DNA of 64,000 nucleotides from Flavobacterium davisii (lineage in GTDB: Bacteria; Bacteroidota; Bacteroidia; Flavobacteriales; Flavobacteriaceae): positions 1,984,001 to 2,048,000 of the forward strand of contig NZ_CP067378.1 of NCBI RefSeq assembly GCF_019565505.1. The letters run 5' to 3'. Below the pieces are notes generated by a model that saw nothing but the letters and a program-made list of their open reading frames with translations, did no database searches and had not been told where the DNA came from. Shown piece by piece: positions 1 to 9,391 of this stretch. The position numbers were made by a program, and so were the translations under genes. Positions within the stretch are counted from its first letter, which is position 1. Each line of letters opens with the position of its first letter.

Positions 1-158
1 GTAGTAGTTCCTGTAGCACTACCTTTTAAAACAATATTAGCAAATGGTAATGCTTCATTGTTTAGATCTTTATCTGATATTGTTCCAGTAATAGTTGCTT
101 TTTGAGCGAATGTTATCATCGTAAAAAAAAGAAACAATAAGGAAAATTTAAATTTCAT
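1..158 (-). CDS. TonB-dependent receptor, N-terminal fragment (runs off window)
   Basis: The first 52 or so residues of a minus-strand gene lie here; the rest is outside the window. The ATG at 156-158 opens a signal peptide ending in TFAQ (cleavage after Ala-Gln is usual in this phylum). It is followed by ATITGTISDK and PFANIVLKGSATGTTT, the start of a carboxypeptidase-regulatory-like beta-sandwich as found at the N-terminus of outer-membrane TonB receptors. A peptidase or another surface protein with the same domain cannot be excluded from so short a piece. It is divergent from the response regulator gene at 338. Confidence 0.7.
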   Translation of the reverse strand, partial: MKFKFSLLFLFFTMITFAQKATITGTISDKDLNNEALPFANIVLKGSATGTT

Positions 159-337
159 TTTGTTGTGTGTTTAATTTCGATGCAAAGTAATTTTGTCTGT
201 GTAAAAAGAAGTTATTGAGACATTATAAATAAGTTTAGTAAAGGTTATCTAATCGTTAATATATTAAATTTATGTAAGGTTAAGTTTTTATTTCGAATAA
301 TAGCTAATTTTACATTCGAACAAACACAAACAAAGTA

Positions 338-1021
338 ATGAAAAAGAAGGACATTAGAATTCTTTTAGTAGACGACGAAATAGATATTTTAGAAATTGTA
401 GGCTACAATCTTTCTCAAGAGGGGTACCAAATTTTCACAGCCGAAAATGGAAAAAAAGCAATAGAAAAAGCAAAAAAACATTTGCCTCATTTGATATTAA
501 TGGATGTTATGATGCCTGAAATGGATGGAATGGAGGCTTGTGAAATTATTCGTAATACGCCAGAATTACAAAATACTATTATTGCCTTTTTGACGGCTAG
601 GAGTGAGGATTATTCACAAGTTGCAGGCTTTGATGCAGGAGCTGATGATTATATAGCCAAGCCGATTAAACCCAAAGTATTAGTTAGTAAGGTGAAAGCT
701 TTGTTAAGAAGATTTAAAGAAATAGAAATACCTGCTGAAAAACTCGATTTAGGAGGTATTGAAATCAATCGCGAAGAATATAAAATATACAAAGATAAAA
801 AGGAAATTATACTACCAAGAAAAGAATTTGAACTCTTTTATTTATTAGCATCTAAACCGAGTAAAGTGTTTAAAAGAGAAGAAATTCTAGATAAAGTTTG
901 GGGCAATGAAGTGGTCGTTGGAGGAAGAACTATAGATGTTCATATTAGAAAATTACGTGAAAAGATTGGAGAAGATTTGTTTAAAACAATCAAAGGTGTT
1001 GGATATAAGTTTGAATACTAA
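338..1021 (+). CDS. OmpR/PhoB-family response regulator
   Basis: A 227-residue two-component response regulator. The receiver domain (about residues 5-120) has the acidic pair in LLVDDE, the phospho-acceptor Asp56 in LMDVMMPEMDG, and the conserved Lys in YIAKPIKP. The C-terminal winged-helix DNA-binding domain (about 130-227) ends in the typical GRTIDVHIRKLREKIG and KGVGYKFEY. It overlaps the following histidine kinase by one base (TAATG), so the two are translationally coupled partners. Layout and sequence are PhoB/PhoP-like, but the regulon cannot be read from the window. The start follows a short A-rich leader. Confidence 0.93.
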   Translation: MKKKDIRILLVDDEIDILEIVGYNLSQEGYQIFTAENGKKAIEKAKKHLPHLILMDVMMPEMDGMEACEIIRNTPELQNTIIAFLTARSEDYSQVAGFDAGADDYIAKPIKPKVLVSKVKALLRRFKEIEIPAEKLDLGGIEINREEYKIYKDKKEIILPRKEFELFYLLASKPSKVFKREEILDKVWGNEVVVGGRTIDVHIRKLREKIGEDLFKTIKGVGYKFEY

Positions 1022-2077
1022 TGGGATTAAGGCTTAAGAAATCATACAAATTTGCTTTTCGATCTTCAATATATATTACCCTGTTTTCTACAGGATTGGT
1101 GTTTGTGCTAACCTATCTGTTTTTTTCAATCAATTGGTTATTCATAATTGCTTTTGCTTTTTTAACGATGTCTTTCTCATTTTTTGTATTACAATATCGA
1201 GTAGAAAAATTTATTTATAAAAGAGTAAAAAAAATTTATGACGAAATTTCCTTTTTAGATGCAGTAGATTTTAAAAATCAAGCCATAACTACTGATATGG
1301 CTACACTAACTAAACAAGTTAAAAAATTTGCAACGGATAAAAAATTAGAAATTGAAATGCTAAAAGATCGAGAAGAATACAGAAGAGAATTTCTAGGAAA
1401 TGTTTCACATGAACTAAAAACCCCTCTTTTATACAGTTCAAGGCTATATTTCAACTCTATTGGATGGCGCACATAAAGATAAAATACTTCGAAAAAAATA
1501 TTTAGAACGAGCAGAAAAAGGTGTTGAGCGTTTGGTTTATATCGTTAATGATCTAGATATGATTGCAAAACTAGAATTAGGCGATGAAATACTAAATATT
1601 GAATCATTTGATATCGTATCATTAGCTCAAGACGTAATGGATTTATTAGAAATTAAAGCCAATACAAAAGAAATTACCTTAAGTTTTGATGAAAAATATG
1701 TTAAACCTATTCAAGTAGCGGCCGATAAGCAAAAAATTCAACAAGTTTTGATTAATTTAGTCGTAAACTCTATTAAATACGGAAAAGAAAAAGGATCAAC
1801 TGAAATTTGTATAGATGAGCTAGAAAATAACAAGGTTTTGATACGTGTTATGGACAATGGCGAAGGTATTGAACGAAAATATATTCCTAGGTTGTTTGAA
1901 CGCTTTTTTAGAGTAGATAAAAGTGGATCTCGTATGGAAGGAGGTTCTGGTTTGGGATTGTCTATTGTAAAGCATATTATAGAAGCTCATCATCAAAAAA
2001 TATATGTAAAAAGTACTTTCAAAAAAGGTTCCGAATTTTTATTTACATTGCAAAGTGCTGATAAAATAAATTTATGA
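1021..2077 (+). CDS. PhoR-like sensor histidine kinase (frame broken once)
   Basis: Membrane sensor kinase paired with the upstream regulator. Two hydrophobic segments sit near residues 14-58. A short cytoplasmic linker leads to the HisKA domain with the phospho-acceptor His in VSHELKTPL, then the ATPase domain with DNGEGIERKYIPRLFERFF and GGSGLGLSIVKHIIEAH. The frame is lost at about 1431: removing one A there restores HELKTPLFTVQGYISTLLDG and gives a 351-residue protein with no other defect. There is almost no periplasmic loop, so the signal is probably membrane-borne or cytoplasmic. A strong terminator follows directly. Confidence 0.88.
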
Positions 2078-2079
2078 AT

Positions 2080-2101
2080 TAAGCCTTCGGGCTTTTTTTT
2101 T
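2080..2101 (+). terminator. Rho-independent terminator after the two-component pair
   Basis: AAGCC-TTCG-GGCTT hairpin with a stable UUCG tetraloop followed by a run of T. It begins 3 bases after the kinase stop codon. Confidence 0.9.
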
Positions 2102-2141
2102 ATCCTTAATGTTATTAAATTGTAAATAAAATGTTTTTTAA

Positions 2142-2172
2142 TTGTTAAATATATAGGTTTTTTTTAATTTTG
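2142..2172 (+). promoter_or_regulatory. Promoter of the MORN-protein gene
   Basis: TTG at 2142-2144, 20 bases, then TAATTTTG at 2165-2172. This matches the Bacteroidota housekeeping promoter form TTG-N19-21-TAnnTTTG. It lies 37 bases before the start codon at 2210 and just after a terminator, so the MORN gene is its own unit. Confidence 0.65.
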
Positions 2173-2209
2173 ATAAAGACTATTTGTAGAACCTTTAAAA
2201 CTTTAAATT

Positions 2210-2527
2210 ATGAAAAACCTTGTATTAATTGTTACTTTCTTATTTACAGTAACCAGTTTTGCTCAGTTAATAGAACCTAAATATGAGATTCAAAATGATT
2301 TAATAAAAACCACTTACTATTATGACAATGGTAAAATAAGACAAGAAGGTTTTTATAAAGAGGGTAAAGTTCACGGAAAATGGATTTCCTATACTAGAGA
2401 AGGAAATGAGTCCGCTATAGGACAATACGAATTAGGAAAAAAAGTAGGTACTTGGATTTTTAAAGAGAACGGAACTATTGCTCAAGTAAATTATAATGAT
2501 AATCAATTAATTAGCTTTAAAAAATGA
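2210..2527 (+). CDS. Secreted MORN-repeat protein
   Basis: A 105-residue protein with a cleavable signal peptide (MKNLVLIVTFLFTVTSFAQ). Residues 35-100 hold repeats of the MORN kind: YYDNGKIRQEGFYKEGKVHG, KWISYTREG and GTWIFKENG. Such proteins are common in Flavobacteriaceae and are often labelled YwqK-family after weak similarity to a Bacillus antitoxin, which says little about function. It is likely periplasmic or outer-membrane associated. It stands alone between two terminators. Confidence 0.8.
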   Translation: MKNLVLIVTFLFTVTSFAQLIEPKYEIQNDLIKTTYYYDNGKIRQEGFYKEGKVHGKWISYTREGNESAIGQYELGKKVGTWIFKENGTIAQVNYNDNQLISFKK

Positions 2528-2586
2528 TAATTGTTTAAAAAAATAGATCAATATATTTTACCTATTATGTGTCAATATCTTACCTT

Positions 2587-2631
2587 AAAAGAAGACAAAT
2601 AGAGTCTGTTCAAGAATCACTATTTGTCTTC
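2587..2631 (-). terminator. Terminator of the glycosyltransferase gene
   Basis: A perfect 12-bp inverted repeat, GAAGACAAATAG at 2591-2602 and its complement at 2620-2631, overlaps the last codons of the minus-strand gene. On that strand it is followed by four T. It may also stop readthrough from the MORN gene on the other strand. Confidence 0.6.
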
Positions 2632-3687
2632 TAAATCAAATATTCCAAAGTATTTTTCCCAGTTAATTTTATTATTAAATTGAATAAAGCCCTTAAAATC
2701 AACTATTTTTTCTAGTTTTTGAAGGCTAAATTCATCTTGTACGCAATATGGAATTATTTGTTCAAGACTTAGTTTATGTGCTAAATATTCCTGTTCGTAT
2801 TGACCGAGAGTAGGAATGAAAAAAGCTTTTTTACCTAGATAGGCTAAATCCATAACAGTTGTATAACCAGAACGGCAAATAATGTATTGACTACTGTTAA
2901 AAGCTACTTCTAGTTGTTGCGTATTCATAAAATTATAAAAAGTAAAAATACCTTCTGTATTAATTTTTTGTTGTTTATCAACTTTTCCTTTTATAAATAA
3001 AATAGAACCATTATAGTTCTGTAGTTCTCTAATTAATTTTTCTTCCAACAAACTTCTTTGTGGTTCCGGTCCTGATAATATAACCATAAGATCATACCGA
3101 ATATTTAATAGTTGTTTTTTAAAACGACTGATAGGACCCAAATACAAAACATTTGGCAAAGGCTTTTTAAGATGACCTAAAAGACCTGTTAAGTTTTGAT
3201 TTCCCGAAAAATCAGGAACCCAGCAAGCATCATATTGTTTAATCACTTGTTGATGCAACCAAGATGTAATCCATGTAGTATTACCTGTTAAAACATTTAG
3301 TTGATGAGTAATAAAAATACTCGGTTTCTTTTTTGAATAAATACCCAGCCGATTATCCGAAATAATACCTTGTATATTATAGACCTTAATAATTTTTTTT
3401 GTAGCCATTCGTTCCAAAAAATAAGCTCTTAAAATTTTATGACTAAATAGGAACAATTTCCATTTAAAATATTTACCCTTTTTTGGATATTTTATTTTAT
3501 AAGAAGGAAGTGTAATAAAAGTCAAAGAAGGAAATTCAAATTTTAATAATTCAAGAGCTTCTCCATCAGAGGCTATAATAGGATTTATGCCTTGTGTTAA
3601 AAGAGCCTTTATGATAGGGATACAGCGTGTAGCATGACCTAAGCCCCAATTAAGAGGAGCAACCAATATGTTTTTACTTGTTTTCAA
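2620..3687 (-). CDS. MurG-like GT-B glycosyltransferase family protein
   Basis: A 355-residue cytosolic protein related to UDP-sugar glycosyltransferases of the GT-B fold. The N-terminal part starts ILVAPLNWGLGHATRCIPII, a glycine-rich loop with a conserved His after a Gly. The C-terminal part has VILSGPEPQR and YIICRSGYTTVMDLAYLGKK, the nucleotide-sugar-binding region, and LGQYEQEYLAHKL. Homologues are widespread in Bacteroidota with no settled substrate; a role in lipid or surface glycan glycosylation is an inference. It is the only minus-strand gene in the first 9 kb and converges with the MORN gene. Confidence 0.75.
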   Translation of the reverse strand: MKTSKNILVAPLNWGLGHATRCIPIIKALLTQGINPIIASDGEALELLKFEFPSLTFITLPSYKIKYPKKGKYFKWKLFLFSHKILRAYFLERMATKKIIKVYNIQGIISDNRLGIYSKKKPSIFITHQLNVLTGNTTWITSWLHQQVIKQYDACWVPDFSGNQNLTGLLGHLKKPLPNVLYLGPISRFKKQLLNIRYDLMVILSGPEPQRSLLEEKLIRELQNYNGSILFIKGKVDKQQKINTEGIFTFYNFMNTQQLEVAFNSSQYIICRSGYTTVMDLAYLGKKAFFIPTLGQYEQEYLAHKLSLEQIIPYCVQDEFSLQKLEKIVDFKGFIQFNNKINWEKYFGIFDLEDK

Positions 3688-3746
3688 ATGTTATATTTAT
3701 AAAATTAAGGTAACAATAAAACACTTTATTATACGACATATTTATT

Positions 3747-3754
3747 TAATTTTG
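3747..3754 (+). promoter_or_regulatory. -7 box upstream of trmB
   Basis: TAATTTTG, matching TAnnTTTG, 18 bases before the GTG start of trmB. No clear TTG lies at the matching upstream distance. Confidence 0.4.
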
Positions 3755-3772
3755 TCAAAACTTTAAGAAATT

Positions 3773-4447
3773 GTGGGAAGTAAAAATAAATTAAAACGTT
3801 TTAAAGAAAACGAAACTTTTGATAATGTAATTCAACCTACTCGTGATGAGGTAGTTAATGGGGCTTTTCCTTACAAAGGAAAATGGCGTTCAACATTTTT
3901 CAAAAATGATAATCCTATTATTGTAGAATTAGGATGTGGTAAAGGCGAGTATACAATAGGTTTAGCATCAAGAAATCCTAATATAAATTATATAGGAATA
4001 GACGTAAAAGGAGCCCGTTTTTGGAGAGGTGCTAAAACCGCTGTAGAAAACGATATGAATAATACAGCCTTTGTTCGTACTCAAATAGAGTTAATAGAAG
4101 ATATTTTTGATGCACACGAGATAGATGAAATTTGGATTACATTTCCTGATCCTCAAATTAAATACAAGCGAACAAAGCACCGCATGACCAATAGTGAGTT
4201 CTTGAAAATGTATAAGAGAATTTTAAAACCAGAAGGAATTGTAAATCTAAAAACAGATAGTGAATTTATGCACGGATATACTTTAGGATTACTACATGGC
4301 GAAGGACACGAAGTACTATATGCTAATCACAACGTATACAAAAATGAAGGCGCTCCAAGTGAAGTTTTAGAAATACAAACCTTTTACGAACAACAATATT
4401 TAGAAATTAATAAAGCAATTACCTATATCCGTTTTAGAATTAAATAA
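3773..4447 (+). CDS. trmB: tRNA (guanine-N7-)-methyltransferase
   Basis: A 224-residue SAM-dependent enzyme that makes 7-methylguanosine at position 46 of tRNA. The Rossmann fold opens with IIVELGCGKGEYTIGLA (SAM-binding glycine loop), followed by YIGIDVKGARFWRGAK. The family signature FPDPQIKYKRTKHRMTN carries the catalytic Asp and RNA-binding basic residues. The C-terminal TFYEQQYL matches the family's T-x-Y-E motif. Translation starts at GTG: no in-frame ATG precedes the conserved N-terminal KNKLKRF. Length is normal and the frame is intact. Confidence 0.95.
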   Translation: MGSKNKLKRFKENETFDNVIQPTRDEVVNGAFPYKGKWRSTFFKNDNPIIVELGCGKGEYTIGLASRNPNINYIGIDVKGARFWRGAKTAVENDMNNTAFVRTQIELIEDIFDAHEIDEIWITFPDPQIKYKRTKHRMTNSEFLKMYKRILKPEGIVNLKTDSEFMHGYTLGLLHGEGHEVLYANHNVYKNEGAPSEVLEIQTFYEQQYLEINKAITYIRFRIK

Positions 4448-4480
4448 TAAGTAAGAGATAAAACGATTTTTCTGAAATAA

Positions 4481-4503
4481 AGGCAGTCGATTGCCCTTTT
4501 TTG
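4481..4503 (+). terminator. Probable terminator after trmB
   Basis: An AAAGGCA stem pairs with TGCCCTTT (one bulged C) around a GTCGAT loop and is followed by T6. Confidence 0.5.
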
Positions 4504-4658
4504 AATAATTTTTTTAGAAGAATTACTACAAAATTCTGATCTCTTATTAAGTATAGATCACGTAATTTTGAAATCTCAACAAAAACAATCATTAGTGTTA
4601 ATTTAAAATTTCAATTCAAGAGATGCTGAAAGAAAATTAACCTAAAAAACAATTAAAA

Positions 4659-5399
4659 ATGAAGAAAATGAAAAAGGTATTATTTTTACTAACTGTTTTT
4701 ATAATATCAAGCTGTTCAACCAGTATTTCTACCAAATTAACAAATAAAAGCTATCAAAAATTAAATGACAATAGTCAAGTAATAGTGTTAAAAGGAGAAG
4801 ATATTTTACCAAATAATTCAGAATTTATTGGAGATGTCAAAATTGGGGATACTGGATTTACCACTGACTGTGGATATGACAAAGTCATTACAGATGCCAA
4901 AAATGCAGCCAAAAATGCAGGCGGAAATATGATACAATTAATTGAAGTAAAAAAACCAAATGTTTTAGTAAGTAGCTGTTATAGAATTAAAGCCAAGATA
5001 TATAGAAATTTTGATTCGGAATTTCTCGCAAAAATAAAAGGAATAGAAGAGAAGAATAATAAATCCAGACTACCAGAAAATAGTGATTACGCCCTGATTC
5101 ATTTTTATAGACCAAGTCTTGGAGTAGGAGCATTATTAGGTTACAGTATCAAAAACGCAAATGATTCTATAATTGGTAGATTAAGAAATGGACAAAAATT
5201 TGTTTATAAAACCGAAAATTTTGGAGACCAAAGCTTTTATGCAGCTTTAGAAACGAAAGAAGAAATAAAAATCAATATCGAAAAAGGAAAAGAATATTTT
5301 GTTAAATGTAGCATTAATTTAGGTCTTATTATGGGTAGACCTAAAATGATATTAGTTGACAACCATGTTGGAATCAGTGAATTTGATGAAATAGAATAA
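4659..5399 (+). CDS. Lipoprotein with DUF2846-like C-terminal domain
   Basis: A 246-residue exported lipoprotein. The signal segment ends in FIISSCSTS, so lipidation is at the Cys near residue 20. The N-terminal half (GDVKIGDTGFTTDCGYDKVI, AKNAAKNAGGNMIQLIEV) resembles small surface domains that handle 'expensive' Cys-containing ligands; no function is known to me. The C-terminal half, YALIHFYRPSLGVGALLGYS through GKEYFVKC, matches the DUF2846 pattern of envelope proteins. It stands alone with about 200 bases of non-coding DNA on each side. Confidence 0.65.
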   Translation: MKKMKKVLFLLTVFIISSCSTSISTKLTNKSYQKLNDNSQVIVLKGEDILPNNSEFIGDVKIGDTGFTTDCGYDKVITDAKNAAKNAGGNMIQLIEVKKPNVLVSSCYRIKAKIYRNFDSEFLAKIKGIEEKNNKSRLPENSDYALIHFYRPSLGVGALLGYSIKNANDSIIGRLRNGQKFVYKTENFGDQSFYAALETKEEIKINIEKGKEYFVKCSINLGLIMGRPKMILVDNHVGISEFDEIE

Positions 5400-5669
5400 A
5401 CTATTGCCCGTAACCATTTTATAAAATGATTAGTTTTTGAAACTAAAATTTGTCTAGATTTTGGAATTAACAGTATCGAAAAATTGAAACTTTTTGAAGC
5501 AACGACATGTTTAAACAAATCAATAAAACTATTTTAATTTATAAAAAAATATCCTTTTGATTTATAAGAAACTTATTTAAAAGAAAAATAAAATACCTAA
5601 TCATTATTTTCGATCAGAAAATCAATAGATTTTATCCTGAACGAGTTCAACTAAACTAAATAATATAAA

Positions 5670-6295
5670 ATGTCTATTCTTTTAGCCTTTTTTTTAGCCA
5701 CTTTTTTTTCAAGTATGGGAGTTTTACCACCGGCATGCTTAATATGCGTGTAGCTGCTATTAGTATTAAAAAATCTATAAAAAGGGCTAAAGAATTTATA
5801 TTAGGCGTGTCTATTATAGTAGTAGTACAAAGCTTTTTAGGATTTTATTTTGCTACCTTTTTTCAAGACCATCCAAAGTTAACAAAAAACTTAAAATTAG
5901 TAGGAATAATTATATTTATTGCACTTACTATATTTTTTCTAGGAAAAGGAATACAAAACGTAATTCAAGCAAGTAAATTAGAAACAAGCGATACAAAAAG
6001 TAAATTTTCTCCTTTTTATCAAGGAATTACATTATCCATATTAAATGTTTTTCCTATCCCTTATTACGCATTTTTAAGTCTGTACTTTTCTGCATTTATT
6101 CCTGATTTTTTTACCCCTCTTGTAGGTATAGCCTATGTTTCAGGTGTTACATTAGGAAGTGCTTTAGTGTATGTTTTATACGCCTTCCTTTTTAAAAAAT
6201 GGGAAAATAAAATTTCATTTTTTATAAAAAATGTTAATTTTATTATAGCCACAGTTACTGGAATAATAGCTCTTTTTACATTATACAAATGGTAG
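5670..6295 (+). CDS. LysE-family transporter (frame broken once)
   Basis: An integral membrane protein of the LysE/RhtB amino-acid exporter type, with about six hydrophobic helices. The start at 5670 gives an N-terminal helix and SSMGVLPPGMLNM; the PPG-x-x-N pattern is typical of the family. The frame is lost at 5730-5733, where CCGG stands in place of the expected CCGGG; restoring one G gives 208 residues. The second half (5735 onward) is open and ends YKW. Its last 7 bases overlap the next gene, so the two are co-translated. Confidence 0.78.
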
Positions 6296-6630
6296 TAGCC
6301 AAAACATTTGATCAAAATTTTTTTGAACGAGTTTACGAAATAGTAAGACAAATTCCTTATGGAAAAGTAACATCATATGGCGCTATAGCAAGAGCTCTTG
6401 GTACTGCCAGATCCGCTAGAATGGTAGGTTGGGCAATGAATGCTTGCCATGATATGAATGATGTTCCAGCGCATCGAGTAGTCAATAGAAACGGAGTGTT
6501 AACAGGCAAACATCATTTTGAAGGATCTAGTTTAATGCAACAATTATTAGAAAATGAGGGAATAAAAGTAATGAATAATCAAATTATAGACTTTAAAAAA
6601 CATTTTTGGGAACCCTCAATAAAGTCATAA
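6289..6630 (+). CDS. Alkyltransferase-like protein (MGMT family, no catalytic Cys)
   Basis: A 113-residue protein consisting only of the DNA-binding domain of O6-alkylguanine-DNA alkyltransferase. The helix-turn-helix part reads IPYGKVTSYGAIARALG and the following loop RSARMVGWAMNAC. Where true alkyltransferases have PCHRV, this has PAHRVVNRNG: the alkyl-acceptor Cys is Ala. Known ATL proteins of this kind bind alkylated guanine without repairing it and flag the lesion for nucleotide excision repair. It overlaps the LysE gene by 7 bases. Confidence 0.9.
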   Translation: MVVAKTFDQNFFERVYEIVRQIPYGKVTSYGAIARALGTARSARMVGWAMNACHDMNDVPAHRVVNRNGVLTGKHHFEGSSLMQQLLENEGIKVMNNQIIDFKKHFWEPSIKS

Positions 6631-6730
6631 TAAACACCAAAATTATTCAAAATTACAAGTTTATTGTTTTCATTTATTACAACATAAAAACTTTTAAACC
6701 TCTAAAGTTTTAAACTCCTAAACTTCTCAT

Positions 6731-6738
6731 TATCTTTG
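6731..6738 (+). promoter_or_regulatory. -7 box upstream of mrp
   Basis: TATCTTTG, matching TAnnTTTG, about 60 bases upstream of the mrp start. The same octamer with CAA after it occurs before atpD. The -33 element is not clear. Confidence 0.4.
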
Positions 6739-6798
6739 CAATCTAAAATCAGTTTAAATAAAGATAAAGTACTTAGTAGACTGTTAATAGTTATTAAA

Positions 6799-7925
6799 AT
6801 GAAACTAGATAGAAAAGAAATATTAAAAGCATTAGAAAGTATATCCATCGCAGGTGAAGGAAAAAATATGGTTGAAAGTGGTGCTGTTACAAATGTATTA
6901 ACTTTTGGAGACGAAGTTATTGTAGACGTTACTTTAGCAACTCCCGCCATGCACATAAAAAAAAGAACAGAAGACGATATTCGTAGGTTAATTCATCAAA
7001 CATTTTCCCCTGAAATTACAGTAAAAGTAAATGTCAAAGTAGAAGTGCCAGAAAAAAATGAAATAAAAGGAAAAACCATTCCTGGAATATCCAATATTAT
7101 TGCCGTTGCTTCAGGTAAAGGAGGAGTCGGTAAGTCAACAGTTACAGCAAATTTAGCTGTTACTTTAGGTAAAATGGGCTTTAAAGTGGGGGTTTTAGAT
7201 GCCGATGTATACGGACCATCTATGCCTATCATGTTTGATGTTGAAAATGAAAAACCAATATCAGTAGAAATAGAAGGAAAATCTAAAATGAAACCAATAG
7301 AAAGCTATGAAATAAAATTACTCTCTATTGGATTTTTTACAGCACCTAGTCAAGCCGTAATCTGGAGAGGTCCCATGGCAGCAAAAGCATTAAACCAAAT
7401 GATTTTTGATGCAGCTTGGGGAGAGTTAGACTTTTTACTAATAGATTTACCTCCCGGAACAGGAGATATTCATCTATCAATCATGCAATCCTTACCAATT
7501 ACAGGAGCCGTAGTGGTAAGTACTCCACAAGCGGTTGCATTAGCAGATGCTAAAAAGGAGTATCCATGTTTTTATCAGAAAGCATTCATGTACCCGTACT
7601 AGGAATTATTGAAAATATGGCATACTTTACACCAGAAGAATTACCAAACAATAAATATTATATTTTTGGAAAAGAAGGAGCTAAAAATCTAGCCGAGGAT
7701 TTACAAGTACCGTTTCTTGGAGAAGTACCAATTGTACAAAGCATTCGAGAAGCAGGTGACTATGGTAGACCAGTAGCTTTACAAACAGCTTCCCCTTTAG
7801 AAAAAATATTTGAAGAAATTGCCCGAAATGTAGTAGCAGAAACAGTTAAGAGAAACGAAGACCTTCCTCCTACAGAAGCTATTAAAATAACAACAATGGC
7901 TGGATGTTCAGCCACTAAAAAATAG
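6799..7925 (+). CDS. apbC: Mrp/ApbC iron-sulfur carrier ATPase (frame broken once)
   Basis: A cytosolic P-loop ATPase that holds and transfers [4Fe-4S] clusters. Residues 1-80 form a MIP18/DUF59 domain. The ATPase part has the deviant Walker A ASGKGGVGKSTVTANL, then DADVYGPSMP, IWRGPM and DLPPGTGDIHLS. The C-terminal part reads GIIENMAYF. The frame fails at 7557 where GG stands for GGG; with one G added, ADAKKGVSMFLSESIHVP is restored and the protein is 375 residues. The start at 6799 gives MKLDRKEILKALE, the usual N-terminus. The nfu gene follows 52 bases downstream. Confidence 0.92.
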
Positions 7926-7977
7926 TCACAGTAAACCAATTTTATGGTCTTAAACCATACAAAACAATTGAAAAAAG

Positions 7978-8220
7978 ATGACAAATAAAGAATTAGAACA
8001 AAACGTTATAAAAGCTTTAGATGAAATACGTCCTTTTCTTAAATCAGATGGAGGAGATATAACGCTAATTAGCATTGAAGACGAAAAATTAGTTAAAGTT
8101 CGATTAGAAGGAGCTTGTACAAATTGTAATTTAAGCATCAGTACACTAAAAGCAGGAGTAGAAACAACAATAAAAAAATATGCTCCACAAATTGAAAGTG
8201 TCATTAACGTTAATCAATAA
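7978..8220 (+). CDS. NifU-like C-terminal domain protein (Nfu)
   Basis: An 80-residue single-domain protein: the Fe-S scaffold domain of the NifU/Nfu family. The cluster ligands are the CxxC in EGACTNCNLS. Flanking LKSDGGDITL and the helix GVETTIKKYAPQI are typical. It probably accepts or assembles [4Fe-4S] clusters together with the Mrp protein encoded just upstream. Length is normal for a stand-alone Nfu domain. Confidence 0.93.
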   Translation: MTNKELEQNVIKALDEIRPFLKSDGGDITLISIEDEKLVKVRLEGACTNCNLSISTLKAGVETTIKKYAPQIESVINVNQ

Positions 8221-8324
8221 AAAGAACCATAAATAAAGACCTTTTTATTGATAAATATCATGAGTTACATCAGATATTTGATAGAACTTTAAAGTCTTAA
8301 TTTTCGTTTTAAAATTTAAAAGAA

Positions 8325-9383
8325 ATGATAGAAACAGATATACTTATTATAGGTGCAGGCCCCACAGGACTTTTTACCGTTTTTGAAGCAGGATTGCTAA
8401 AGTTAAAATGCCATTTAATAGATGGTTTGCCTCAACCAGGAGGACAACTTACCGAACTATATCCCAAAAAACCTATTTTTGATATTCCTGGTTTTCCCTC
8501 TGTAAACGCGGGTGATTTAGTAGATAACCTGATGGAACAAATCAAGCAATTTCAACCTGGTTTTACCTTAAATGAAGTAGCTGAAAAAATCCAAAAATTA
8601 GAAGACGGAACCTTTATAGTAACCACTAATAAAGGAACAGAGCATCATGCTAAAGCAGTAGCTATTGCAGGAGGACTAGGGATTTTTGAACCAAGAAAAC
8701 CAGCCTTAAAAGATTTAGAATTTTACGAGCAAGAAGACAGAGGAATTGAATATTTTGTAAAAGATCCTGAAAAATTCCGCAATAAAAAAATTGTAATTTC
8801 TGGAGGAGGAGATTCCGCTCTTGATTGGACTATCTTCCTATCAAATGTAGCATCAGAAGTAACATTAGTACACCGTCGTAACGAATTTAGAGGGGCTTTA
8901 GATTCAGTTGAAAAAGTACAAGAACTAAAACAAAAAGGAAAAATAAAATTGATTACAGAAGCAGAAGTTTGTGGCTTTAAAGGCTCTGAACGAATCGAGT
9001 CTGTAGACATTCAAGTAGGTACAGCTAGAATGAATGTAATTTGTGATTACTTTATCCCTCTTTTTGGATTAACGCCTAAATTAGGGCCGATTGCTAATTG
9101 GGGCCTTGAAATTGAAAAAAATGCAATAAAAGTAAATAACGCATTAGACTATCAAACCAATATAGAGGGTATTTATGCTATAGGAGATGTAAATATATAT
9201 CCGGGTAAACTAAAATTAATACTGTGTGGTTTTCATGAGGCAACCCTCATGTGTCAGAGTGTTTATAACAAGTTAAATCCTGGTAAAAAATACGTCTTAA
9301 AATATACCACAGTTTCAGGTATTGATGGATTTGATGGATCCAGAAAAGAAGCCGAAAAAGCTGTTGTAAAAGCAATCCAATAA
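8325..9383 (+). CDS. Ferredoxin-NADP(+) reductase, thioredoxin-reductase type
   Basis: A 352-residue flavoprotein. It has two dinucleotide-binding motifs: FAD-binding IIGAGPTGLFTVFEAG at the N-terminus and NADPH-binding SGGGDSALDWTI in the middle. The C-terminal FAD contact is YAIGDVNIYPGK. There is no CxxC redox pair, which separates it from thioredoxin reductase and fits the YumC-type reductases that pass electrons between NADPH and ferredoxin. Its place after mrp and nfu suggests reductant supply for Fe-S work; this is an inference. Confidence 0.88.
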   Translation: MIETDILIIGAGPTGLFTVFEAGLLKLKCHLIDGLPQPGGQLTELYPKKPIFDIPGFPSVNAGDLVDNLMEQIKQFQPGFTLNEVAEKIQKLEDGTFIVTTNKGTEHHAKAVAIAGGLGIFEPRKPALKDLEFYEQEDRGIEYFVKDPEKFRNKKIVISGGGDSALDWTIFLSNVASEVTLVHRRNEFRGALDSVEKVQELKQKGKIKLITEAEVCGFKGSERIESVDIQVGTARMNVICDYFIPLFGLTPKLGPIANWGLEIEKNAIKVNNALDYQTNIEGIYAIGDVNIYPGKLKLILCGFHEATLMCQSVYNKLNPGKKYVLKYTTVSGIDGFDGSRKEAEKAVVKAIQ

Positions 9384-9391
9384 AAAATAAT

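Noticed and set aside
5400..5669. Possible small gene between the lipoprotein and the LysE gene
   Set aside because: The minus-strand frame there is mostly the shadow of the lipoprotein gene and shows no signal peptide, ribosome site or known motif.
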